Program-made: the position numbers and the translations under genes
Notes under the pieces: generated by a model
Database searches by the model: none
What the model was told of the DNA's origin: nothing
The model's input: the letters and a program-made list of their open reading frames with translations, nothing else
Shown: piece by piece, positions 1-6,291 of the stretch
Numbering within the stretch: position 1 is the first letter of the stretch
Layout: each line of letters begins with the position of its first letter
DNA from: Candidatus Thorarchaeota archaeon
GTDB lineage: Archaea > Asgardarchaeota > Thorarchaeia > Thorarchaeales > Thorarchaeaceae
Assembly: GCA_030638785.1 (NCBI GenBank)
Contig: DAOWDY010000019.1
Span: forward strand, 1 to 8,628
Direction: 5' to 3'
Length of the DNA: 8,628 nucleotides

Positions 1-31
1 GCCATAATCATTCACTCCATGACCACATGGA

Positions 32-52
32 ACCACCACTGAACAGGGTGGT
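32..52. repeat. Hairpin, 6-bp perfect stem, near the left edge
   Basis: ACCACC (32-37) pairs with GGTGGT (47-52) across a 9-base loop. A second small perfect hairpin, CCATG (17-21) with CATGG (26-30), lies beside it. On the + strand the larger hairpin is followed by ATTTCTTA, and a TGA at 40-42, in frame with an open + frame from the left edge, falls in its loop, so it could end a rightward gene lying mostly outside the window. On the - strand the same hairpins would sit in the 5' leader of a gene starting at the edge. The sequence does not decide between these. Confidence 0.35.
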
Positions 53-80
53 ATTTCTTAGCCCGTGCCCGATTTTTCTC

Positions 81-88
81 AATATAAA
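81..88 (-). promoter_or_regulatory. Candidate archaeal TATA box for a leftward gene beyond the left edge
   Basis: On the - strand this reads TTTATATT, preceded by purine-rich GAAAGAG, which resembles a BRE. Transcription would start near position 58 and leave a leader of about 50 bases containing the 17-52 hairpins. A possible - strand ATG at 5-3 has GGAG nine bases upstream, but only a few bases of any such gene are visible, so no CDS is called. Confidence 0.35.
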
Positions 89-118
89 CTCTTTCAGATG
101 TTTCAGAGTATGAATAGG

Positions 119-138
119 GAGTAGAGGCAAATCTACTC
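119..138 (-). terminator. Hairpin overlapping the stop of the MazG-like gene
   Basis: GAGTAGA (119-125) and TCTACTC (132-138) form a perfect 7-bp stem with a 6-base loop. Read on the - strand, the TAG stop codon of the MazG-like gene (135-133) lies inside the first arm. There is no strong T-run after it, so this may be a transcript 3'-end stabiliser or a weak terminator. Confidence 0.4.
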
Positions 139-438
139 ATTCATCTGTAAAATGAGTCCTTCTGTGAATCCACCGCGAGCCATTCTCTTTGCATGTTGTT
201 GGATCTCAAGAAGGCCGGGATCAATCTTTCGAAACTGCATGAAAGCCTCTAACACCTCAAAGATATCAACAAGCTCATCTAGATCACCAGATTCCAGGAA
301 CTCTTGGGCTTCCTCGACAATCTTTGCACGAAGGAATTTATCTAGCTCATCAGCGTCAGCCTTTCGAACTGTAGGATCTTCTCCCGAGGAGCGAATCAAT
401 TCTGGAATCCTATCCCGAACTAGTTTTTCTTTGACCAA
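133..438 (-). CDS. MazG-superfamily nucleotide pyrophosphohydrolase (COG4997-like)
   Basis: Predicted small all-alpha NTP pyrophosphatase, of the kind thought to hydrolyse non-canonical or surplus nucleoside triphosphates to monophosphate and pyrophosphate in the cytoplasm. The product is 102 residues from the TTG at 438, or 104 if the GTG at 447 is used. It opens with the family-like KLVRDRIPELI, has an EExxE motif (EEAQE, residues 42-46 in the TTG numbering) and an ExxD motif (ELVDIFEVLE, from residue 55) that should bind Mg2+, and ends with RGGF and a short hydrophobic tail, as COG4997 members do. I prefer the TTG because a 7-base Shine-Dalgarno match, AGGTGAT, overlaps the GTG but sits at normal spacing before the TTG. 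It is probably cotranscribed with the upstream CPFC-protein gene, 23 bases away. The exact substrate cannot be told; HisE-like and dCTPase-like proteins share the fold. Confidence 0.82.
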   Translation of the reverse strand: MVKEKLVRDRIPELIRSSGEDPTVRKADADELDKFLRAKIVEEAQEFLESGDLDELVDIFEVLEAFMQFRKIDPGLLEIQQHAKRMARGGFTEGLILQMNE

Positions 439-442
439 TTGA

Positions 443-449
443 ATCACCT
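443..449 (-). promoter_or_regulatory. Ribosome binding site deciding the MazG-like start
   Basis: The - strand reads AGGTGAT, complementary to the 3' end expected of archaeal 16S rRNA (anti-SD ATCACCT). Four bases then separate it from TTG at 438-436. The alternative GTG (447-445) lies inside this site and could not use it. The upstream gene has the same AGGTGA word at similar spacing, which supports the choice. Confidence 0.6.
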
Positions 450-461
450 AGTGAAATTTTT

Positions 462-1130
462 CTAAAGTTGAAGTGTAACCTGAATCTGCTCTTTGGCAAC
501 CTCTTTGAATTCGTCAATAGCTCCACGAAGGTCCTCTGGAATTTCATTTGTCCATGGATCTTCTGCTCCCCGATCAACTGATTCTTTCATCGCATCAAAT
601 GGGAGAAATCGTGTGTTCATATCACTATCAAAGGAAACAGAACCAATCCATTGGCCATCCTTAATCACTTCATAGATAGGTTGGAATTGATTCATACTTT
701 CAGGTCCTACAGCGGTCCAGTAGAATGACATACCATTAAATTGAGCAGGTTTTCCGAATCCAATGACAAAACTATCCATTGTTGCTTTTGCCGTTTCTAG
801 ATCATATAGAATACCGATACGATCATTCAAACATTGATTGAATTCCAGTCCATCACCTGTAGATTGTACATAAGCTATACCATTCTTCTCAATGTTATCA
901 TCATTACAGAACGGACAGAGATTCATTCCCCACCTAACTTCAATATGATCAGCAAAGGAACCAGATAGAAATCGTTCCTTGGCCCCTGCAAACGCAATCT
1001 TAACTGCTTCAGGACCTTCTGAATCCATTTTGATTCTGACTGCCCGAAATACTTCTAGGAGGTCTTGCCACAATATATTGTAGATCATATCAGCGAGCTG
1101 ATCCAAAGGTCTTTCTTCAAGGGCACTCAT
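462..1130 (-). CDS. Unrecognised 222-residue protein with a CPFC motif
   Basis: I do not recognise a family. The protein is soluble-looking, with no signal peptide or membrane segment. The N-terminal ~60 residues look helical. The middle has C72-P-F-C75 followed by a third cysteine at C100 (FNQC), which could be a redox or metal site; a fourth ligand is not obvious. Residues ~105-170 are rich in aromatic and glycine residues (VIGFGKPAQF, MSFYWTAVG), suggesting a beta-rich core that could bind a small ligand, and the C-terminus returns to acidic helix. The ATG start is well supported by AGGTGA six bases upstream. The gene is first in a leftward unit with the MazG-like gene and divergent from ileS. 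I considered an ATC-hydrolase-like or V4R-like sensor fold because of the cysteines but cannot support either. The open frame, strong RBS and protein-like composition make it a real gene. Confidence 0.78.
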   Translation of the reverse strand: MSALEERPLDQLADMIYNILWQDLLEVFRAVRIKMDSEGPEAVKIAFAGAKERFLSGSFADHIEVRWGMNLCPFCNDDNIEKNGIAYVQSTGDGLEFNQCLNDRIGILYDLETAKATMDSFVIGFGKPAQFNGMSFYWTAVGPESMNQFQPIYEVIKDGQWIGSVSFDSDMNTRFLPFDAMKESVDRGAEDPWTNEIPEDLRGAIDEFKEVAKEQIQVTLQL

Positions 1131-1136
1131 TACTAT

Positions 1137-1142
1137 TCACCT
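1137..1142 (-). promoter_or_regulatory. Ribosome binding site of the CPFC-protein gene
   Basis: AGGTGA on the - strand, six bases before the ATG at 1130-1128. It fixes this start and shows the SD style used in this genome. Confidence 0.65.
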
Positions 1143-1226
1143 GTTCAGCTTCTTGTGGGCATGGAACAATTAAGTGTTGGTCGGACCTCCTTTCTCTGTT
1201 GAATGGTCAACGTCATTTAGCCCAAG

Positions 1227-1234
1227 GTTTTTAA
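1227..1234 (+). promoter_or_regulatory. Candidate TATA box for the ileS transcript
   Basis: GTTTTTAA, preceded by CCCAAG. Transcription would begin near 1256-1258, giving a leader of about 200 bases before ileS, or a near-leaderless start for the small frame at 1264. The box is flanked by GTCAAC words at 1206-1211 and 1239-1244 that could be operator half-sites. Confidence 0.35.
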
Positions 1235-1263
1235 CTGAGTCAACCACGAAGAAGAATCAATAG

Positions 1264-1461
1264 GTGGATAAAGGATGGATTGCCAAATTCACTAGCACTC
1301 GTGATATATTTTGTAGTCCATTCTCTGATTACGCATCTGTTAGATTTCTTAAGGTGTATTCAAAACAATATGAGAGGAAACTACGGATGACCGCCCCATC
1401 TAATAGTTACAACCCAGTTGTATTTGAAAACAATAATCACTCTCGAAAGCAAGGTCAGTGA
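1264..1461 (+). CDS. Doubtful 65-codon ORF upstream of ileS
   Basis: The frame runs from GTG 1264 to a TGA that overlaps the ileS ATG by one base (TGATG), the arrangement used for translational coupling. The product has no recognisable domain and is rich in Ser, Asn, Lys and aromatic residues, which is what AT-rich non-coding DNA also gives. There is no separate RBS before the GTG, and the good SD-like word here (AGGTGG) overlaps the GTG and instead points to an ATG at 1275 in another frame. It may be a real coupled small protein, but a non-coding leader is more likely. Confidence 0.2.
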   Translation: MDKGWIAKFTSTRDIFCSPFSDYASVRFLKVYSKQYERKLRMTAPSNSYNPVVFENNNHSRKQGQ

Positions 1462-4400
1462 TGTACATGTTCAAACCAGTACCAAATAAAGTCGATTTCA
1501 TTGTTCAAGAAGAGGAAGTACTAAAGTTCTGGGAAGATACCCAAGCCTTTGAAACTCTGAAGAAACTTCGGGTAGAAGGTCCGACCTGGTCATTTCTTGA
1601 TGGACCTATTACAGCAAACAACCCGATGGGTGTTCATCATGGTTGGGGACGAACGTACAAAGACCTATACCAGAGATTCAAAGCCATGCAAGGTCATCGA
1701 ACCCGTTATCAAAATGGTTTCGATTGTCAAGGTCTTTGGGTCGAGGTTAATGTAGAACGAGATATGGGGTTCAAGGGTAAACACGATATTGAAGAATTTG
1801 GGTTGGAAAACTTCATCTTAATGTGTAAGCAGCGCGTTCTGAAGTTTGCAGCTAGGCAGGCTGAGCAGAGTATACGACTTGGTTACTGGATGAACTGGGA
1901 TAACCAAGAAACCCTCAAGTTGCTACATGATGAACTTGGTAAAGACCCTATGAAAGTCTTGACGGTAGAGGGAGTAGATGGTCCAGTAACTGGTACTGTT
2001 GAACATCTAGTTGGAAGATTAGGATTACCAGAGTTAGGAGGATCATATTTTACATTCTCAGAAGAGAATAACTATACGATCTGGACAATCCTGAAGTCAT
2101 GTCATGATAGGGGTTGGGTGTACAAAGGTAGAGATGTTATACCTTGGTGCGGTCGTTGTGGGACAGGAATCAGTCAACATGAGATAGTAACCGAAGGATA
2201 TCGTGAACTGACACATCCAAGCATAACCTTGAGATTTCCACTTGTAGATCGTCCAGGAGAGAGTCTTCTAGTATGGACAACAACTCCATGGACGCTAAGT
2301 AGTAATGTTGCAGCCGCAGTTGGGGCAGACCTGACCTATGTTAAGGTACGTCAGAATGAAGAAGTTCTGTACCTGAGTCGTGGAACCCTCCATATGTTGA
2401 AGGGTGATTACGAGGTGGAAGAAGAGATACTTGGTATGGACATGGAAGGCTGGACCTATAATGGACCCTTTGACGAACTACCTGCCCAGAAGGATAGTGG
2501 TGTTGCAGGAAATCACATAGTAATAACTTGGGACGAGGTTGGTGAAGAAGATGGAACTGGAATTGTTCATGTTGCCCCTGGGTGTGGAGCCGAAGACTTT
2601 CAACTCTCTAAGGAACATGGCCTTGCAGTGATAGCACCATTAACAGATAACGGTCTATTTCTTGATGGTTTTGATTGGTTATCGGGTATGAATGTGAATG
2701 TTGTACGAAAACCAATCTTTGACAATCTAAAGAAGAAGGGATTGACATACTCCGTAAAGGACTATACTCACCGATATCCTGTTTGTTGGCGATGTCAGGA
2801 AGAGTTAGTCTTTCGTCTCGTTGATGAGTGGTTTATATCGATGGGAAATAAACTCGATATACCCTATCCGGAAGTCACCGAAAATCAGAAGAAAAACAAT
2901 CTACGTTACCAGATAATGGAAGTGGTCATTAATGAAACCACATGGCATCCTTCCTTTGGAAAGGAGAGAGAGTTAGATTGGCTAAGGAATATGGATGACT
3001 GGATGATTTCTAAGAAACGATATTGGGGACTCGCGTTACCGATATGGGAATGTTCCGAGTGCGGCCATTTTGATGTGATAGGAAGCAAAGAGGAACTGCA
3101 AGAACGGGCTGTTGCTGGATGGGATGTCTTTGAAGGTCATTCACCTCACCGACCGTTCATCGATGCAGTTGAGATAAAATGCAGTAAATGCGATCAACAC
3201 ATGAAACGAGTTCCAGATGTAGGAACCCCCTGGCTGGATGCAGGTATAGTAGCGATGAGCACAATGAGGTACAACTCCGATAGAGAATATTGGAAAAAGT
3301 GGTTCCCTGCGGACCTCATCAGCGAGAGCTTTCCAGGTCAATTCAGAAACTGGTTCTATAGCCTTCTAGCAATGAGTACCATTCTTGAACGAAAAGCACC
3401 GTTCAAAGAGGTCTTCACATATGCCACATTAGTAGCAGAAGATGGAAGACCTATGCACAAATCTTGGGGAAATATGGTAGAGTTTGACGAAGCTGCTGGT
3501 AAGATGGGTGTGGATGTGATGCGATGGCTCTACTGTGATCATAAACCTGAGAAGGACCTGTACTTCGGATACCATAGTGCAGATGATGTAAGGAGACAAT
3601 TCCTCATACCACTCTGGAATGTATACTCCTTCTTTGTTACATATGCTAACATGGATGGATGGACTCCTAAAGATGATATGCAAACAGCCCTAAGTCAACT
3701 GGATAAATGGATTCTCTCAAGGCTGAACGAAGTAATCCAGAAGGTCACCGAGTATTTGGAATCTTATGAACCAAACTTGGCTACAGCCGTGGTAGACAGT
3801 TTCATCGACCACCTAAGTAATTGGTATCTAAGAAGAAGCCGGCGACGTTTCTGGGCAGAAACGGGGGACAGTGATAAGGTAGATGTAGACAAGAATGCAG
3901 CCTATGACACTCTGTATAAGGTCCTTGTAACTCTCTCTCGTTTACTTGCTCCGTTTGTGCCGTTTGTTTCAGAAGTGATGCATCAAAATCTAACCCGTAG
4001 TGTTGACTCAGAAGCTCCTGAGAGTGTTCATCATTGCGATTGGCCTACAAGTGGTCCGAAATCTGTTGATGGAAAACTCAACAGTGAGATGGAGTTGGTG
4101 CTTCGTTTGGTGTCAATAGGTCATGCATCGAGAAACAAAGCTAATGTGAAACTTCGTCAACCACTCTCCGAAATTGCATTTGCTGTTGGATTGGATAAAG
4201 AACGAGAGATAGTATCACGTTATTCAGACGTATTGAGAAACGAGTTGAATGTCAAGAATGTTCGTTTGTTGGATGTTGTTGCAGAAGTTATCAATTACGA
4301 ACTTAAGCCATTGCCGAAACAATTGGGTCAGAAATATGGCGCTCGGTTCCCTGCAATCAGAAAGGCAATATTGGATCTCGATGCACGTGAAGCATCGACC

Positions 4401-4829
4401 AGATTACAAGCGGGTGAGTCGGTACAGGTGACTGTAGACGGGGATACACTCGAGATATTGCCTGAAGAAGTTGAGGTGAAAGTCGAAGCAAAAGAGGGTT
4501 TCTCGACAGCAGCTGAGGGTTCTTACGTAGCAGCTTTAACAACTGAGTTGACCCCAGAGCTAGAATTTGAGGGATTAGCGCGTGATTTCGTGCGTCGGGT
4601 TCAGGACCTACGTAAATCATCTGAATTAAAAATTGATGATGCGATAGACATTCAATATTCCGCTAGTACTCGGGTTTCTGAAGCTGTCGAATCTAATGAG
4701 AAATACATCACAGATGAAACACTTGCTACTAGCTTGAAGAAAGCCAAGAAGCCTGTAGGTAAGTTCAAGGCGACATATACATTTGGGGACGAAAAACTCG
4801 ATCTGGCAATAACACCTAGTGAGAAATAA
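1461..4829 (+). CDS. ileS: Isoleucyl-tRNA synthetase, divergent signature motifs
   Basis: Charges tRNA-Ile with isoleucine in the cytoplasm; about 1,122 residues, a normal size for IleRS. Numbered from ATG 1461: the HIGH-equivalent is GVHH (57-60) within NNPMGVHHGWGRTYKD; Zn-type pairs are C230/C233 with C442/C445, and C531/C534 with C574/C577; the CP1 editing domain has TTTPWTL (273-279) and HVAPGCGAED (370-379); the KMSKS-equivalent is PMHKS (664-668) followed by WGN; the anticodon-binding helices include NWYLRRSRRRFW (787-798); and the C-terminal tail contains GLARDFVRRVQDLRK. An insertion of about 46 residues (149-194) splits the catalytic domain before EENNYTIW. GTG 1458, ATG 1461 and ATG 1467 are all possible starts: 1461 has AGGT five bases upstream, and 1467 would give the family-like N-terminus MFKPVP. 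LeuRS and ValRS are excluded by the editing and C-terminal motifs. The gene is monocistronic and convergent with the peptidase gene. Confidence 0.95.
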   Translation: MYMFKPVPNKVDFIVQEEEVLKFWEDTQAFETLKKLRVEGPTWSFLDGPITANNPMGVHHGWGRTYKDLYQRFKAMQGHRTRYQNGFDCQGLWVEVNVERDMGFKGKHDIEEFGLENFILMCKQRVLKFAARQAEQSIRLGYWMNWDNQETLKLLHDELGKDPMKVLTVEGVDGPVTGTVEHLVGRLGLPELGGSYFTFSEENNYTIWTILKSCHDRGWVYKGRDVIPWCGRCGTGISQHEIVTEGYRELTHPSITLRFPLVDRPGESLLVWTTTPWTLSSNVAAAVGADLTYVKVRQNEEVLYLSRGTLHMLKGDYEVEEEILGMDMEGWTYNGPFDELPAQKDSGVAGNHIVITWDEVGEEDGTGIVHVAPGCGAEDFQLSKEHGLAVIAPLTDNGLFLDGFDWLSGMNVNVVRKPIFDNLKKKGLTYSVKDYTHRYPVCWRCQEELVFRLVDEWFISMGNKLDIPYPEVTENQKKNNLRYQIMEVVINETTWHPSFGKERELDWLRNMDDWMISKKRYWGLALPIWECSECGHFDVIGSKEELQERAVAGWDVFEGHSPHRPFIDAVEIKCSKCDQHMKRVPDVGTPWLDAGIVAMSTMRYNSDREYWKKWFPADLISESFPGQFRNWFYSLLAMSTILERKAPFKEVFTYATLVAEDGRPMHKSWGNMVEFDEAAGKMGVDVMRWLYCDHKPEKDLYFGYHSADDVRRQFLIPLWNVYSFFVTYANMDGWTPKDDMQTALSQLDKWILSRLNEVIQKVTEYLESYEPNLATAVVDSFIDHLSNWYLRRSRRRFWAETGDSDKVDVDKNAAYDTLYKVLVTLSRLLAPFVPFVSEVMHQNLTRSVDSEAPESVHHCDWPTSGPKSVDGKLNSEMELVLRLVSIGHASRNKANVKLRQPLSEIAFAVGLDKEREIVSRYSDVLRNELNVKNVRLLDVVAEVINYELKPLPKQLGQKYGARFPAIRKAILDLDAREASTRLQAGESVQVTVDGDTLEILPEEVEVKVEAKEGFSTAAEGSYVAALTTELTPELEFEGLARDFVRRVQDLRKSSELKIDDAIDIQYSASTRVSEAVESNEKYITDETLATSLKKAKKPVGKFKATYTFGDEKLDLAITPSEK

Positions 4830-4841
4830 ACTCTCACTAGG
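4815..4841. terminator. Perfect 10-bp hairpin between convergent genes
   Basis: CCTAGTGAGA (4815-4824) and TCTCACTAGG (4832-4841) pair perfectly across the 7-base loop AATAAAC. The ileS stop codon TAA (4827-4829) lies in the loop. The hairpin is 19 bases beyond the stop of the leftward peptidase gene, so it could end or protect both transcripts. On the + strand AT-rich CATATTTGTTAC follows, but there is no long T-run. Confidence 0.6.
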
Positions 4842-4860
4842 CCTGCATATTTGTTACTAA

Positions 4861-6189
4861 TCAAAGTGGACTAGGGTCTCTTGATAGAACCTCAATGAGG
4901 CTGTAAAAGAATCGTGCATTCTCCTCCAAAGAGGACAGGGAAACCCATTCATTTGGCCCATGTAGGTTGTCACCCTTGGGACCAAAGTCAAAGACATCTG
5001 CAGTATGACCAGCAAAGTATCGCGAATCAGAGGCTCCATACCCCTCCATAACCTTGTACTTGATACCTTCTTTTTTCAGCGACCACTCTGCAGCTCGAAT
5101 CAATCTTGAGTTGCGGTCTGAGTTTACACAGCCTGCAGTTTGTGGAACTCGGATTGAGTATAGCTCCACTTTTTCTGATATTGCCTTAGTGAAGGCATCC
5201 TGCACGGTTTCATTATCGTCTGTCATTGCTCTGACATCACAATAGAGTGTCCAGAGGTCATCATCAATTGATAACATATTGGGGGAAACAGTTGTACCGA
5301 GATCAGAGTATGCAGTTGGAAAAGATGTAGAAGACAAGGGGAGCAGGCTACGGAATATCCCCGTAAGTGTTTCATCGTATTCAAGTTCCAAGCCTTCAGC
5401 ATCTGGATGAATGATATCTAGTTCTACCCATGAGGGAATAACATTGGATTTGACAAATCCACCACGCATGTCACGGACACATGCAAACCCATTGAGGTCC
5501 AGATACTTTGAGGCGGTAAGAAGTGCATGTCTGTCAACTCCTCGTCGTTGATATGCAGAATGTCTGGAGTCACTACCAAAGATATCAGTTTCGAAGCGAA
5601 TTGTTTCCTCCCTTCCCTTTAGTCTGGATATCTTGCGCTTCGCCTTGATTATCGTTGGTAGAACGTTTCGCCTACGATGAATGACGACCTGATTGATACC
5701 ATCCGCAATTACCACATAATCTGGAAAGAGTCCATTCGAAATCAGATATTCTTTCAGATTTAAAGCTCCATTGACCCCACCTATCTCTTCATCGCCTGAA
5801 GCTGCGAGTAGAAGAGTGCAAGGCAATTCCTTCTCTTGAAAGGTTTCAGCCAACTTCAACATTGAAACAATGTTGCCTTTGTTATCACAAGTACCCCGAC
5901 CATATGCAATATCACCTTCAACGTGCAACTTGAAGGGATCAGTCTTCCAGTCCTCACCTGGAGGTACAACGTCATAATGTGCGAGGTAGAGAATCTTAAA
6001 ACTTCCCTGCCCCTGTCGACCAAGAGTAGTGTAGAATCCTTTGGACTCGATAACGTCAGTGATGAAACCAAAGTCTTCAAACCGGTCTTTGATATAATTC
6101 GCACAGTCTATTGGTGGTTTTGACTTGGAATCATTAACTGTATTGAAGGACACAAGTTTCTCTAGTTCAGTGACGATATCAACGGTCAT
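4861..6189 (-). CDS. M20-family zinc metallopeptidase/deacylase (ArgE/DapE/ACY1-like)
   Basis: Predicted cytoplasmic dizinc amidohydrolase acting on a peptide or N-acyl amino acid; 442 residues, typical of the family. Numbered from ATG 6189: zinc ligand motif AHYDVVPPG (H71, D73), bridging Asp in GRGTCDNKG (D102), catalytic and ligand glutamates in SGDEEIGG (E134, E135), ligand Asp in IADG (D163), and the last zinc ligand His in NLHGPNEWV (H410). The dimerisation/lid domain spans about residues 190-310 and has SRHSAYQRRGVDRHALL, with H210 as the likely His that reaches across the dimer. The frame extends 29 codons upstream to GTG 6276, but ATG 6189 gives the usual N-terminus (ELEKLVSFNTVN), and the extension overlaps the EF-2 terminator hairpin. 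There is no clear SD, but a TATA-like word 28 bases upstream fits a leaderless start. The substrate is unknown; a DapE, ArgE or dipeptidase role cannot be told apart here. Confidence 0.88.
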   Translation of the reverse strand: MTVDIVTELEKLVSFNTVNDSKSKPPIDCANYIKDRFEDFGFITDVIESKGFYTTLGRQGQGSFKILYLAHYDVVPPGEDWKTDPFKLHVEGDIAYGRGTCDNKGNIVSMLKLAETFQEKELPCTLLLAASGDEEIGGVNGALNLKEYLISNGLFPDYVVIADGINQVVIHRRRNVLPTIIKAKRKISRLKGREETIRFETDIFGSDSRHSAYQRRGVDRHALLTASKYLDLNGFACVRDMRGGFVKSNVIPSWVELDIIHPDAEGLELEYDETLTGIFRSLLPLSSTSFPTAYSDLGTTVSPNMLSIDDDLWTLYCDVRAMTDDNETVQDAFTKAISEKVELYSIRVPQTAGCVNSDRNSRLIRAAEWSLKKEGIKYKVMEGYGASDSRYFAGHTADVFDFGPKGDNLHGPNEWVSLSSLEENARFFYSLIEVLSRDPSPL

Positions 6190-6213
6190 TATGGGTCGGT
6201 CAGATTTAAGACC

Positions 6214-6221
6214 CTTATGTA
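6214..6221 (-). promoter_or_regulatory. Candidate TATA box for the M20 peptidase gene
   Basis: TACATAAG on the - strand, centred about 28 bases before ATG 6189, the same spacing as the box in front of the EF-2-like gene. This suggests a leaderless transcript. The word is a poor TATA match, and TTAAAT lies just downstream of it. Confidence 0.3.
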
Positions 6222-6239
6222 GAAATAGGTTGTCAATTT

Positions 6240-6274
6240 GAAAAAGAGGAAAGAGAGGACGCCTAGCTGGCGTC
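6240..6274 (-). terminator. Terminator after the EF-2-like gene
   Basis: On the - strand GACGCC (6274-6269) pairs with GGCGTC (6263-6258) across the loop AGCTA, followed at once by an unbroken 18-base pyrimidine tract (6257-6240) that ends in TTTTTC. It begins 17 bases after the EF-2 stop and lies between EF-2 and the peptidase start chosen here. It argues that the two genes are at least partly separate transcription units. Confidence 0.6.
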
Positions 6275-6291
6275 ACTCTAATTACATCAGA

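Larger units (their letters stand above)
1131..1460. other. Divergent intergenic region between the CPFC-protein gene and ileS
   Basis: About 330 bases with no well-supported gene. It contains the leftward RBS at 1137-1142; a leftward TATA-like word (TTAATTGT on the - strand) at 1166-1173, 35 bases from the leftward start; a GTTGA-ATGG-TCAAC perfect 5-bp hairpin at 1198-1211; a further GTCAAC at 1239-1244; and a rightward TATA-like box at 1227-1234. The 3' two thirds (about 1257-1460) would be a leader of roughly 200 bases for ileS, unusually long for an archaeon, and carries a weak 65-codon frame plus a 6-codon mini-ORF at 1275-1295. A second AT-rich word, ATATATTT, at about 1304-1311 could be a closer promoter. 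Confidence 0.5.

Noticed and set aside
152..442. Open + strand frame opposite the MazG-like gene
   Set aside because: It is the antisense shadow of a recognised gene, and its Ser/Arg-rich product looks like no protein family.
4861..6276. M20 peptidase starting at GTG 6276
   Set aside because: The extra 29 residues are unlike the family N-terminus, and their codons overlap the EF-2 terminator hairpin and pyrimidine tract; ATG 6189 fits better.
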